Source: an uncultured Prevotellaceae bacterium
Lineage (GTDB): Bacteria; Bacteroidota; Bacteroidia; Bacteroidales; Bacteroidaceae
Direction of reading: 5' to 3'
Assembly: GCA_947168045.1 (NCBI GenBank)
Contig: CAMVKN010000029.1
Coordinates: 1 to 40,719, forward strand
Length of the DNA stretch: 40,719 nt
The first letter of the stretch is position 1. The number at the start of each line of letters is the position of its first letter. Positions 23,391 to 32,185 of the stretch are shown here, piece after piece. Below the pieces are notes generated by a model. The model ran no database searches. It was not told the DNA's origin and saw only the letters and a list, made by a program, of their open reading frames with translations. The position numbers and the translations under genes are program-made.

Positions 23391-26021
23391 ATGACATACA
23401 ACATCGTAAAAATTGCAACGTTGATAGGTGCACGGCGCTACGGGCAGGGCGAGGGCACCATCGGGTGGCTGCTCACCGACAGCCGGTCACTGTGCTTCCC
23501 CGAACAAACACTCTTCTTCGCCCTACGCACCCCTCACGGCGACGGCCACCGCTACATCGACGACCTCTATCGCCGCGGCGTGCGTGCCTTCGTGGTAGAG
23601 CATGTGCCCGACCATGCTGACACGGCCTACCCCGGTGCCTGCTTCCTGCTGGTTCCCTCGCCGTTAGCCGCCCTGCAGCGACTGGCTGAGCGTCACCGCG
23701 ACGAGTTCAACATACCCGTGGTGGGCATCACCGGCAGCAATGGCAAGACATGGGTAAAGGAATGGCTCTACCAGCTGCTCTCAGGCATCAACCAGCCCTC
23801 TACCCCCCAACCCTCACCCTCCAACCTTAAGGTCACCCGTTCTCCCCGCTCCTACAACTCGCAGATTGGCGTGCCCTTGTCGGTGTGGCTGCTGAACGAG
23901 AACACCCAAATCGGCCTCTTCGAAGCCGGCATCAGCCAGCCAGGCGAGATGCTGGCACTGCACGACATCATCCAGCCCACACTCGGCATCTTCACCTCAT
24001 TAGGCGCCGCCCATCAGGAGAACTTCCGCTCCATGGACGAGAAGTGTATGGAGAAGCTGCAGCTGTTCCACGATGCCGAGGCCGTCATCTACCCCTCGGA
24101 CGACGACGTGGTGAGCCGCAGCATACGCCGCAGCGCATACCGTGGCGAGCGCATAGGCTGGAGCCGTTACAACGAGCAGGCCCCCTTCTTTGTCAAGAAC
24201 GTGGCCCAGGAGGCTGACGGCAGCACGCACATCACCTATATTTATAAAGGTACGCGCGCGAGCTATGCCATCCCCTTCACCGACGAGGCATCGGTTGAGA
24301 ACAGCATCAGCTGTGCCGCCGCCGCCCTCTACCTTGGCATGACAACCGACGAGGTGGCCGCGGGCATGGCGCACCTTGAGCCGCTGGCCATGCGCCTTGA
24401 GGTGAAGGAAGGCCAGCACGGGCTGACGCTCATCAACGACTCGTACAACAACGACCTGCAGTCGCTCGACATCGCCCTCGACTTCCTGCAGCGCCGCGAG
24501 GAGGACGGCAGCCGGCGGATGGTGGTGCTGAGCGACATACAGCAGAGCGGTGAGACTGTCAACAGGCTCTACAGCCAGGTGGCCACTTTGCTGAAAGAGC
24601 GCAACATAGGCCGCCTTGTGGGCATAGGACACGAGATAGCGTCGGCGGCATCGCTGTTCAATATGGACGAGAAAGCCTTCTTCAACAGCACCAGCGATTT
24701 CATCCGCAGCGACCTCTTCCGCAACCTGCACGACAGTGTGGTGCTGCTCAAAGGAGCACGCAGCTTCGGTTTTGAGCACATCACTGAACTGCTGGAACAG
24801 AAGGTGCACGAGACCATCTTAGAGGTGAACCTCGGCGCCGTGGTGCACAACCTGAACCACTTCCGCTCGCTGATGAAGCCAGAGACGAAGATGGTGTGCA
24901 TGATTAAGGCTGATGCCTACGGTGCCGGAGCCATCGAGGTGGCCAAGACACTGCAGGAACACCGTGTGGACTACCTCGCCGTGGCCACCGCCGACGAGGG
25001 AGCTGAGCTGCGCCGGGCGGGCATCACGCAGAACATCATCGTGATGAACCCAGAGATGTCGTCATTCAAGACTCTCTTCGACTACGACTTAGAGCCAGAG
25101 GTGTATTCCTTCCGACTGATGGACGCCCTCATCCGCGCCGCACGCGCACAGGGCATCACCGGATGGCCCGTTCACATCAAGCTCGACACGGGCATGCACC
25201 GGCTGGGATTTAATGTTTCTGCTGGGAGTGCTGGGACTGCTGGGACGACTGGGAATGCTGGGAGTGCTGAGACTACTGGGATGACTGGGAATGATGGGAC
25301 TAATGAGACTGCTGGGATGACTGGGAGTGCTGGGACTAATGACCTGCCTGAACTTATTGCACGCTTGAAGGCGCAGCAGGCTATCATTCCACGCTCGGTG
25401 TTCTCGCACTTCGTGGGCAGCGACAGCGATGACTTCAACCAGTTCTCCGCCCTGCAGTTCGAGCGCTTCGACAATGCCAGCCGACAGCTGCAAGCAGCCT
25501 TCAGCCACAAGATTCTGCGGCACATCGACAACTCTGCCGGCATCGAGCACTTCCCCGAGCGACAGTTGGACATGTGCCGGCTGGGTATCGGTCTCTACGG
25601 CGTGGAGCCCTACTCCCCAAGCTCAAGATTAGAAACCGTCAGTACGCTGAAGACCACCATCCTGCAGATACGCGACGTGCCGAAGGACGAGACGGTGGGC
25701 TACAGCCGCAAGGGCACGCTGACCCGCGACAGCCGCATCGCCGCCATCCCCATCGGCTATGCCGACGGTCTCGACCGCCACTTGGGCAACCGCCATGGCT
25801 ACTGCATCGTTAACGGGCAGAAGGCAGAGTATGTGGGCAACATCTGCATGGACGTGGCTCTCATCGACGTCACCGACATCCCCTGCCAGGAGGGTGACAC
25901 AGTGGAAATCTTCGGACAGCAGCTGCCCGTCGGCGTGCTCAGCAACATCCTTCAGACCATTCCCTATGAGGTGCTCACCAGTGTCTCGGGCCGCGTGAAG
26001 CGCATCTACTACCAAGACTGA
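23391..26021 (+). CDS. Bifunctional MurF ligase / alanine racemase
   Basis: 876 residues from the ATG at 23391 (MTYNIVKIATLIG); an ATG at 23364, overlapping the previous stop, would add nine residues. The N-terminal half is a Mur ligase: TDSRS, P-loop VGITGSNGKT (about 112-120), FEAGISQPGEM and INDSYNNDLQSLD; this is MurF, which adds D-Ala-D-Ala to the muramoyl tripeptide. The C-terminal half is a PLP alanine racemase: MVCMIKADAYGAG with the PLP Lys 506, LDTGMHRLGF, HIDNSAGI, RLGIGLYG, catalytic Tyr 771 in GYSRKG, and GNICMDV. Fusion of the two is normal in Bacteroidales. Odd point: residues 611-649 are a Gly/Thr/Ser-rich insert made of 13 nine-base units, right after the conserved LGF. Confidence 0.93.
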   Translation: MTYNIVKIATLIGARRYGQGEGTIGWLLTDSRSLCFPEQTLFFALRTPHGDGHRYIDDLYRRGVRAFVVEHVPDHADTAYPGACFLLVPSPLAALQRLAERHRDEFNIPVVGITGSNGKTWVKEWLYQLLSGINQPSTPQPSPSNLKVTRSPRSYNSQIGVPLSVWLLNENTQIGLFEAGISQPGEMLALHDIIQPTLGIFTSLGAAHQENFRSMDEKCMEKLQLFHDAEAVIYPSDDDVVSRSIRRSAYRGERIGWSRYNEQAPFFVKNVAQEADGSTHITYIYKGTRASYAIPFTDEASVENSISCAAAALYLGMTTDEVAAGMAHLEPLAMRLEVKEGQHGLTLINDSYNNDLQSLDIALDFLQRREEDGSRRMVVLSDIQQSGETVNRLYSQVATLLKERNIGRLVGIGHEIASAASLFNMDEKAFFNSTSDFIRSDLFRNLHDSVVLLKGARSFGFEHITELLEQKVHETILEVNLGAVVHNLNHFRSLMKPETKMVCMIKADAYGAGAIEVAKTLQEHRVDYLAVATADEGAELRRAGITQNIIVMNPEMSSFKTLFDYDLEPEVYSFRLMDALIRAARAQGITGWPVHIKLDTGMHRLGFNVSAGSAGTAGTTGNAGSAETTGMTGNDGTNETAGMTGSAGTNDLPELIARLKAQQAIIPRSVFSHFVGSDSDDFNQFSALQFERFDNASRQLQAAFSHKILRHIDNSAGIEHFPERQLDMCRLGIGLYGVEPYSPSSRLETVSTLKTTILQIRDVPKDETVGYSRKGTLTRDSRIAAIPIGYADGLDRHLGNRHGYCIVNGQKAEYVGNICMDVALIDVTDIPCQEGDTVEIFGQQLPVGVLSNILQTIPYEVLTSVSGRVKRIYYQD
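25221..25337 (+). repeat. In-frame minisatellite, 13 x 9 bp, in the racemase domain
   Basis: Thirteen consecutive 9-bp units of the form GCTGGGACT encode AGS, AGT, AGT, TGN, AGS, AET, TGM, TGN, DGT, NET, AGM, TGS and AGT. The strand is rich in G, T and A and poor in C, unlike the flanking gene. The period is a multiple of three, so unit gain or loss keeps the frame. Confidence 0.95.
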
Positions 26022-26039
26022 CCACCGACAGCCATCCAG

Positions 26040-26084
26040 AAAAACGGGAATTAACAAAAAACAAATGTTAATTTCCCGTTTTTA
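26040..26084. terminator. Terminator after murF-alr, bidirectional in form
   Basis: AAAAACGGGAATTAACA pairs with TGTTAATTTCCCGTTTTT across a 9-nt loop with one bulge. The A-run and T-run at the two ends suit termination on either strand; only the plus-strand gene ends here, 19 bp upstream. Confidence 0.85.
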
Positions 26085-26085
26085 T

Positions 26086-26116
26086 TTTGCCGATTCACCA
26101 ATAATGCATAACTTTG
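26086..26116 (+). promoter_or_regulatory. Consensus promoter 350 bp upstream of the AAA+ gene
   Basis: TTTG at 26086-26089 and TAACTTTG at 26109-26116 are 19 bp apart, a full match to the Bacteroidetes consensus. Transcription should start near 26123. It lies directly behind the terminator. Confidence 0.78.
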
Positions 26117-26468
26117 CACTTACATTCGTAAAACTATCACATAACATCACTAAAAACAGTTGTAACAAGAATGAAAGGAATGATGGAGGGAACAGTCAGC
26201 AGCCGAGCGGTTCACATTCAGAGTTAATACTTTGCATGCGGACAGGTCGGGCATGACAAGCCTCATCGTTCAAGATGTGTTCTTTGACATATTGCTACAA
26301 CTGCGCGTAATGTGATAGAGTTATCTGACAACAGTGCTCTATGGATATGACAAGGCATGTGCCCCACGGTATATGCCTTCTAAACTCTTGCGCCCCTTTC
26401 TCTGGAGGGGTGTAATTCGATGCTTTGTGTTTATGTGTTTTTTGTTTATGTGTGACTGAGTGATTACA
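26117..26468 (+). other. Long leader or small-RNA region before the AAA+ gene
   Basis: About 345 nt lie between the predicted transcription start and the AAA+ start codon. The region holds an 18-codon open frame (26171-26227, MKGMMEGTVSSRAVHIQS), a hairpin-forming AAGGCAT...ATGCCTT pair near 26355-26382, a small CCCCT/AGGGG palindrome near 26393-26410 and a T/G-rich stretch with repeated GTTTATGTGT before the start. None is a known riboswitch by eye. It could be an untranslated leader, a leader peptide or an independent small RNA. Confidence 0.35.
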
Positions 26469-28154
26469 ATGATGAAGAAAGGAAAGAGAATGACTGACAA
26501 GTTTAAGCTGTTGAACGAGAAGAACGTTTGGAGACAACTGAGTGCCCTGGCGAGGAGCAAGGATGTGTACTCCACCCATCTGAAGGGCTGCGGGCCCTAT
26601 CTGAATGAAAACGATGTCTATCTGTATGCTGACGCCAAAGGCCTGCTGGTGGTGTGCATGGACGCCTGCGGTCGCAGGGAGGAACTGGCCGACTACGACA
26701 ACCTGGGGGAGAAGCCCCCGCAGTTCTTCACATGCGACAGCGCACGCACCAGTCCGGCCTGGCAACTAAGCCAGACCTTGGGCCTGATAAGGTGGAAGCT
26801 GGCCGAGGCTGGCCTGAATGTGTACCTCTATGGTGTACTGCTCAGCGAGAGCAACATCTTCAATGTACCGGACCTTGCATACAAATGGAAGAAGGAGGCC
26901 ATAAAGGTGGTCTCGGGACTGACAGACATTGGCAAAAGGAAGATTGCCGTGAACGATGACCGTGCAGCGATTCCCTACCAGCTCCCCTCCTTCGACCTGG
27001 ACTCCATGAAAGAGGTGGACTTAGCACGAAGGCAGGACGATGACGCCAGCGACGAGGAAGACGAGGAAGATGACGAGAAAGAGACGGCCACAGCCACTGA
27101 GAAGGCACAGCCCGACACCAATGGCAGTGAAGATGACGACAAACTCTTCGAGCGGATGATAGATGCATTCCTCAACGAGCCGGACTCGGACGATGATGAC
27201 AAGCCGGAGAACGGCACCGGCACCAACAATATCATCATTCCTGACGGAACGATTGAGCAGAACCATGGGGTGAGCGTCAACGTGACAATCCTGCCTCCGC
27301 TGGAGCACCCACGCGAGGAACTGGACCGTCTGGTGGGCTGCGGCAGCATCAGGCAGCGCATGGACGACCTGGTGTCGCTGTCCAGCTACAACAAGATGCG
27401 ACGCAATTTCTTCCCCGACTGCAAGCAGCATGCGGTGTCGCTCCACAGCCTGTTCATCGGGCGACCCGGCACGGGCAAGACCACGGTATGCAAAATCTTC
27501 GGCTCGCTGCTACATCAGGCAGGGGCGCTGTCGAAGGGACATGTGGTGGCATGCGACCGTGGCACGTTCATAGGCACCCTCTGGGGCGATGAGGAACGCT
27601 CAGTGCGACAAGTGCTGGAGAAGGCACAGGGCGGTGTGCTGATGATTGACGAGGCTTACCTGCTGAACACCAAGAACGACCACGACCCTGGGCACATCAT
27701 CCTGCAGCTGCTGATGAACGTGCTGGCCGACGAGACACACCGCGACCTGGCCATCGTGCTCTGTGGATACAAGAAGCCCATGGAAGCGCTCATCGAAAGC
27801 AACCCCGGGCTGTTGTCGCGATTCCCCAACAGGTTCGACTTCCCCGACTTCAGCATTGACGAGCTGCTGGAAATCACCCGCCAGCGCGTGAAGGAGTATG
27901 ACTACGAGTTCACGCAGACGGCATGGCAGCGCTACAGCCAGCAACTCGCCACAGCCTATGAGGTACGCAATCCGGAGACATGGGGCAACGCCCGCTTCGT
28001 GGCCAACCAGCTGGAACGCATCTACATCCAGCACGCCACGCGCTGCGTCCGACAGCATCCCGACGACAAGGAGCAGCTGCGCATCATCACCGCCGACGAC
28101 ATCCTGCCCTTCGACATTCCCATAGCCAAGGCGCGCATCGGTTTCCGCCAATAA
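26469..28154 (+). CDS. CbxX/SpoVK-type AAA+ ATPase with unassigned N-terminal domain
   Basis: 561 residues from the ATG at 26469 (a GTG three codons upstream is ignored). Residues about 1-165 form a domain I do not recognise (DVYLYADAKGLLVVCMDACGRRE, WQLSQTLGLIRWKLAEAGLNVYLYGVLL). A very acidic linker follows (about 188-255: DASDEEDEEDDE, then DSDDDD). The AAA+ part has LDRLVGCGSIRQRMDDLV, Walker A GRPGTGKTT (331-339), ACDRGTFIGTLWGDEE, Walker B GGVLMIDEAYLL (388-399), sensor-1-like AIVLCGYKKPM and the arginine pair RFPNRFDFPD. This arrangement is that of CbxX/CfqX ATPases, which remodel other proteins. No signal peptide. It stands alone between two terminators. The client is unknown. Confidence 0.8.
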   Translation: MMKKGKRMTDKFKLLNEKNVWRQLSALARSKDVYSTHLKGCGPYLNENDVYLYADAKGLLVVCMDACGRREELADYDNLGEKPPQFFTCDSARTSPAWQLSQTLGLIRWKLAEAGLNVYLYGVLLSESNIFNVPDLAYKWKKEAIKVVSGLTDIGKRKIAVNDDRAAIPYQLPSFDLDSMKEVDLARRQDDDASDEEDEEDDEKETATATEKAQPDTNGSEDDDKLFERMIDAFLNEPDSDDDDKPENGTGTNNIIIPDGTIEQNHGVSVNVTILPPLEHPREELDRLVGCGSIRQRMDDLVSLSSYNKMRRNFFPDCKQHAVSLHSLFIGRPGTGKTTVCKIFGSLLHQAGALSKGHVVACDRGTFIGTLWGDEERSVRQVLEKAQGGVLMIDEAYLLNTKNDHDPGHIILQLLMNVLADETHRDLAIVLCGYKKPMEALIESNPGLLSRFPNRFDFPDFSIDELLEITRQRVKEYDYEFTQTAWQRYSQQLATAYEVRNPETWGNARFVANQLERIYIQHATRCVRQHPDDKEQLRIITADDILPFDIPIAKARIGFRQ

Positions 28155-28173
28155 GTGCATACATCAGCAAAAA

Positions 28174-28208
28174 GCCTCCACGGCACATCGCCGAGGGGGC
28201 TTTTTTTT
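28174..28208 (+). terminator. Rho-independent terminator after the AAA+ gene
   Basis: GCCTCCACGGC, loop ACATC, GCCGAGGGGGC, then eight T, 20 bp past the stop codon. The stem has one A-A mismatch and one G-T pair. Confidence 0.85.
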
Positions 28209-28256
28209 CGTTTCACAGTGATTTTTCTTCCATTTGTGTGGCTAATTCAAGAAAAA

Positions 28257-28274
28257 TGTGTACTTTTGCACACA
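28257..28274 (+). promoter_or_regulatory. -7 box overlapped by a dyad before the EIIC gene
   Basis: TACTTTTG (28261-28268) matches TAnnTTTG. It lies inside an inverted repeat TGTGTAC-TTTT-GCACACA with 6 of 7 paired positions, the form of a repressor site. A TTTG at 28233-28236 is 24 bp upstream, longer than usual. Confidence 0.45.
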
Positions 28275-28303
28275 AACTACGCTAAAGCAAAGATTAACAG
28301 AAA

Positions 28304-29740
28304 ATGGAACAAGTATTTAGCTACATTATTAGCTTTGGAGCATCGGTGATGATGCCGATTCTCTTCACCATCATTGGTGTATGTATCGGCATGAAGTTTG
28401 GCAAGAGTCTCAAGAGTGGCCTCTACGTGGGTGTGGGCTTCGTGGGCCTGGGCATCGTCACAGCCCTGCTGACCAACAACTTCGCCACACCATTGCAGGC
28501 ACTGTCAAACATCTTCCACCTCGACCTGAAGGTGTTCGACATGGGCTGGCCCGCTGCTGCCTCGGTGGCCTACAACACGGCCGTGGGCGCACTCATCATC
28601 CCCATCTGTCTGGGCATCAACTTCCTGTTGCTCGTCACGAAGTGCACCCGCACGGTGAACATCGACCTGTGGAACTACTGGCACTTTGCATTCATCGGCG
28701 CCGTGGCCTATTTCGTCATGGACCACTCCATGGCCTGGGGCTACTTTGCCGCCATCGCATGCTACATCATCACCCTGGTCATGGCCGACCTCACGGCTGA
28801 CAAGTTCCAAAAGTATTACACCGACCTCGACGGCATCAGCATCCCACAGCCTTTCTGCCAGAGCTTCACACCGTTTGCCATCGGTCTGAACTGGCTGATG
28901 GACAAGATTCCCGGTTTCTCTAAGCTCGACATCGATGCCGAGGGCCTGAAGAAGAAGTTTGGTGTGCTGGGCGAGCCCATCGTGCTGGGTCTCATCGTGG
29001 GCGGTCTCATCGGCGCCCTGGCCCACTGGGACCACTTCACCAACTTCGCAGCCTACGCTGCAACCTTCGATAGCACCACCGATGCCGTCATGAGCATCCT
29101 GAAGAGCGTGCTCTTCCTTGGAGTGACCATGGCAGCCGTGATGGAGCTGATACCTCGCATCACGCGTCTGTTCATCGACGGTCTGATGCCTATCTCGGAA
29201 AAGACGAAGGAAGTGGTGGCCAAGAAGTTCCATGGCAAGAAGGTGTACATCGGCATGTCGCCCGCCCTGGTCATCGGCCATCCCACGACGCTCGTCGTCT
29301 CACTGTTGCTCATCCCCGTAGCCATTGTGCTGGCTGTGTTCCTGCCCGGCAACCAGTTCCTGCCCCTGGCCTCGCTGGCTGGCATGTTCTATCTCTTCCC
29401 CATGGTGCTGCCCTATACCAAAGGCAACGTGGTGAAGACATTCATCATCGGCTTCGTGGCCCTGACCATCGGTCTCTACTTCGTCACTGACATGGCCCCT
29501 GCCTTCACCGAGGCCGCCCATGAGGTGTATGCAGCCACTCAGGATGCCGCCGCCCGCGTGCCCGAAGGCAACTATGCCGGTGCGCTCGACTTCGCCTCAT
29601 CGCTCTTCGGATGGGTCATCTACAAGTGTGTGGCCTACCTGAAATGGATTGGCGCCGGTGTGCTTACACTCATCACTATCGGCATGGTGGTATGGAACCG
29701 CATGCGCATCGTGGCCGAGGAGAAGAATTCACAACAATAA
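28304..29740 (+). CDS. Orphan PTS galactitol-type EIIC permease
   Basis: 478 residues, about 11-12 membrane helices. It begins MEQVFSYIISFGASVMMPI and contains VGVGFVGLGIVTALL, MGWPAAASVAYNTAVGALIIP and GEPIVLGLIVGGLIGAL, the pattern of the EIIC-GAT (GatC) family. In enterobacteria GatC works with GatA and GatB, receiving phosphate from HPr. No EIIA, EIIB, HPr or EI is encoded in the window, and the next genes are KduI and an ExuT-like carrier. In Bacteroidales such proteins may act as plain carriers of uronates or polyols; that is inference. It is preceded by a promoter and probably starts the cluster running to 32656. Confidence 0.85.
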   Translation: MEQVFSYIISFGASVMMPILFTIIGVCIGMKFGKSLKSGLYVGVGFVGLGIVTALLTNNFATPLQALSNIFHLDLKVFDMGWPAAASVAYNTAVGALIIPICLGINFLLLVTKCTRTVNIDLWNYWHFAFIGAVAYFVMDHSMAWGYFAAIACYIITLVMADLTADKFQKYYTDLDGISIPQPFCQSFTPFAIGLNWLMDKIPGFSKLDIDAEGLKKKFGVLGEPIVLGLIVGGLIGALAHWDHFTNFAAYAATFDSTTDAVMSILKSVLFLGVTMAAVMELIPRITRLFIDGLMPISEKTKEVVAKKFHGKKVYIGMSPALVIGHPTTLVVSLLLIPVAIVLAVFLPGNQFLPLASLAGMFYLFPMVLPYTKGNVVKTFIIGFVALTIGLYFVTDMAPAFTEAAHEVYAATQDAAARVPEGNYAGALDFASSLFGWVIYKCVAYLKWIGAGVLTLITIGMVVWNRMRIVAEEKNSQQ

Positions 29741-29793
29741 ATAATGGACTTTAGGAAACAATTGGAAAGAATATTATTTAATTTCTCATCTAT

Positions 29794-30768
29794 ATGAAAA
29801 AGACAATTCTTTTATCAGCACTGCTGGCAGGAGCTTTGGCTTCCAGCGCACAGCAGAAAGTGAGTTTCCAGACCGCCTGCCACCCCGAGGACGTGAAGCA
29901 CTATGACACGCCGACGCTGCGTGACCGCTTCGTCATGGAGAAGGTGATGGTGGCCGACGAGATTAACCTGACTTACTCACACTACGACCGCTTCATCTAC
30001 GGTGGAGCCATGCCTGTGACAAAGGACCTGAAGTTGGAGAACTTCCTGGAGCTGGGCCTCGACGTAGACCCGGGCATCAAGGAGAAGTATTTCCTCTACA
30101 ACCGCGAGCTCGGCGTGGTGAACTGCGGCGAGGGCGACGGATGGGTCATCGTCGATGGCAAGGAGTATGCACTGTCGCCTAAGGAGGCCCTGTATATCGG
30201 CCGCGGCCACATCGCCAAGGACAAGGATGTGAACAAGGAGGTGCTCTTCCGCTCGAAGGATGCCTCTAAGCCCGCCAAGTTCTACCTCAACAGTGCCACC
30301 GCCCACCAGCACTACAAGACACAGTGGATTACGCTGGACGGTCGCAAGGGTTCGCTCAAGGCTGCCGTGTGGGGCCCCGTGGGCTCATTGGAAGAGTGTA
30401 ACAACCGCACCGTCTACAAGCTCATCGTCAACGATGTCCTGGAGGAGGGTCCCTGCCAGCTGCAGCTCGGTCTGACACAGCTCAACTCCGGCGCCGCCTG
30501 GAACACCATGCCGCCTCACACCCACGGCCGCCGCATTGAGGCCTACTACTACTTCAACCTGCCCGAGGGACAGACCATCGCCCACATCATGGGTGAGCCG
30601 CAGGAGAGCCGCGTCGTATGGCTGCACAACGAGCAGGCCATCATGTCGCCTGAGTGGAGCATCCACGCTGCTGCCGGCACCTACTACTACACCTTCATCT
30701 GGGGTATGGCAGGCGAGAACCTGTACTACAACGACAAGGACAACATTCCTGTAATCGACATCAAGTAA
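29794..30768 (+). CDS. kduI: 5-dehydro-4-deoxy-D-glucuronate isomerase with signal peptide
   Basis: 324 residues, longer than the approximately 278 of Escherichia coli KduI. From residue 28 the sequence follows KduI throughout: [53 protein letters not shown], the metal site [17 protein letters not shown], and [25 protein letters not shown]. Both His of HTH, the Glu and the later His of WSIH are in place. KduI converts the 4-deoxy-5-keto uronate from unsaturated pectin or glycosaminoglycan units to 3-deoxy-2,5-diketo-gluconate, normally in the cytoplasm. Here the N-terminus [21 protein letters not shown] is a typical Sec signal peptide, so export to the periplasm is predicted. It lies between EIIC and the hexuronate carrier. 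Confidence 0.9.
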   Translation: MKKTILLSALLAGALASSAQQKVSFQTACHPEDVKHYDTPTLRDRFVMEKVMVADEINLTYSHYDRFIYGGAMPVTKDLKLENFLELGLDVDPGIKEKYFLYNRELGVVNCGEGDGWVIVDGKEYALSPKEALYIGRGHIAKDKDVNKEVLFRSKDASKPAKFYLNSATAHQHYKTQWITLDGRKGSLKAAVWGPVGSLEECNNRTVYKLIVNDVLEEGPCQLQLGLTQLNSGAAWNTMPPHTHGRRIEAYYYFNLPEGQTIAHIMGEPQESRVVWLHNEQAIMSPEWSIHAAAGTYYYTFIWGMAGENLYYNDKDNIPVIDIK

Positions 30769-30772
30769 ACTT

Positions 30773-32185
30773 ATGACACCGATTCAAACAACCAAAATGA
30801 GCAATTTCCGCTGGGTCATCTGCGGACTGCTCTTCCTGGCCACCACCATCAACTACATGGACCGCCAGGTGCTCTCCCTGACGTGGAAAGACTTCATTGC
30901 CGTAGACTTCCACTGGACTGATGACGACTACGGCACCATCACTGGTCTGTTCTCCATCTTCTATGCCGTGGCCAACCTCTTTGCCGGCAAGTTCATCGAC
31001 TGGATGGGCACGAAGAAGGGTTACCTCATCGCCATCTTCGTATGGTCGGTGGGTGCCTGTCTGCATGCCATCTGTGGCTGGGCCGCCTTAGGCATTGCCG
31101 GCGGCAGCGTGACAGCACTGACCACCATCAGCGTGTGGCTGTTCCTGGCTTGCCGTCTTATCCTCGCCGTTGGTGAGGCTGGCAACTTCCCAGCCGCCAT
31201 CAAGGTGACGGCCGAGTACTTCCCGAAGAAAGACCGCGCCTTCAGCACCTCCATCTTCAACAGTGGTGCCTCTGTGGGTGCGCTCGCCGCTCCTGCCACC
31301 ATTCCCCTGCTGGCCCGTGCCTTCGGATGGGAGATGGCTTTCATCATCATCGGTGCCCTGGGCTTCATCTGGATGGGCCTGTGGATATGGCTCTATGACA
31401 AACCCGCCAAGAACAAGCGTGTGAACCAGGCCGAGTTGAACTACATTGAGCAGGACAGCGACATTGCCAATGTTCAGGACCGTGACAACATCAAGGAGGA
31501 GAAGACCATCCCCTTCTGGGACTGCTTCAAGTACAAGCAGACATGGTCGTTCATCGTGGGCAAGTTCATGACCGACGGTGTGTGGTGGTTCTTCCTGTTC
31601 TGGGCTCCTGCCTACTTCAGCGACCGCTTTGGATACACCAGCGACAGCACCATGGGCATCCTGCTCATCCTGACGCTCTATCTCATCGTCACCGTACTCT
31701 CCATCGGCGGCGGCTATCTGCCCACCTACTTCGTCGAGAAGAAGGGCATGAACCCCTATCTGGGCCGCATGCGCGCCATGCTCATCTTCGCCTGCTTCCC
31801 CCTGCTGGGCCTGCTGGCACAGCCCCTTGGCTCCTTCAGCGCCTGGTGGCCCGCCATCCTCATCGGCTTCCTCGGAGCAGGACACCAGGCATGGTCAGCC
31901 AACCTCTTCTCCACCATTGGCGACATGTTCCCCAAGTCGACCATCGGCACCATCACCGGCATCGGCTCGATGGCTGGTGGCATCGGCTCGTTCCTCATCA
32001 ACAAGGGTTCGGGTACGTTCTTCACCTGGGCTGACGGACAGGGCAGTGCCTTCTCGTTCTTTGGCTTCGACGGCAAGCCTGCCGCCTACATGGTGGTGTT
32101 CTGCATCTGCTCTGTGGCCTACCTCATTGGCTGGTGCATCATGAAGACCCTTGTGCCCAAGTACAAGCCCATCGTAGTAGAATAA
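30773..32185 (+). CDS. ExuT-like MFS hexuronate transporter
   Basis: 470 residues, 12 helices. Family text is clear: FLATTINYMDRQVLS in helix 1, GLFSIFYAVANLFAGKFIDWMGTKKGYL after it, RLILAVGEAGNFPAAIKVTAEYFPKKDRAFSTSIFNSGASVGAL in helices 4-5, all as in the anion:cation symporters ExuT/GudP. A downstream ATG at 30797 (MSNFRW) is the alternative start. It begins 4 bp after the kduI stop, so the two are cotranscribed. It should import glucuronate, galacturonate or, given the exported KduI, the keto-deoxy product. The exact substrate is not shown. Confidence 0.9.
   Translation: MTPIQTTKMSNFRWVICGLLFLATTINYMDRQVLSLTWKDFIAVDFHWTDDDYGTITGLFSIFYAVANLFAGKFIDWMGTKKGYLIAIFVWSVGACLHAICGWAALGIAGGSVTALTTISVWLFLACRLILAVGEAGNFPAAIKVTAEYFPKKDRAFSTSIFNSGASVGALAAPATIPLLARAFGWEMAFIIIGALGFIWMGLWIWLYDKPAKNKRVNQAELNYIEQDSDIANVQDRDNIKEEKTIPFWDCFKYKQTWSFIVGKFMTDGVWWFFLFWAPAYFSDRFGYTSDSTMGILLILTLYLIVTVLSIGGGYLPTYFVEKKGMNPYLGRMRAMLIFACFPLLGLLAQPLGSFSAWWPAILIGFLGAGHQAWSANLFSTIGDMFPKSTIGTITGIGSMAGGIGSFLINKGSGTFFTWADGQGSAFSFFGFDGKPAAYMVVFCICSVAYLIGWCIMKTLVPKYKPIVVE

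Noticed and set aside
25221..25337. CRISPR-like appearance of the short tandem repeats.
   Set aside because: Units are 9 bp, contiguous and without spacers, inside a coding frame; this is a minisatellite.
26065..26256. A 63-codon open frame after the murF-alr terminator.
   Set aside because: It begins within the terminator and crosses the predicted promoter and transcription start; no protein features.
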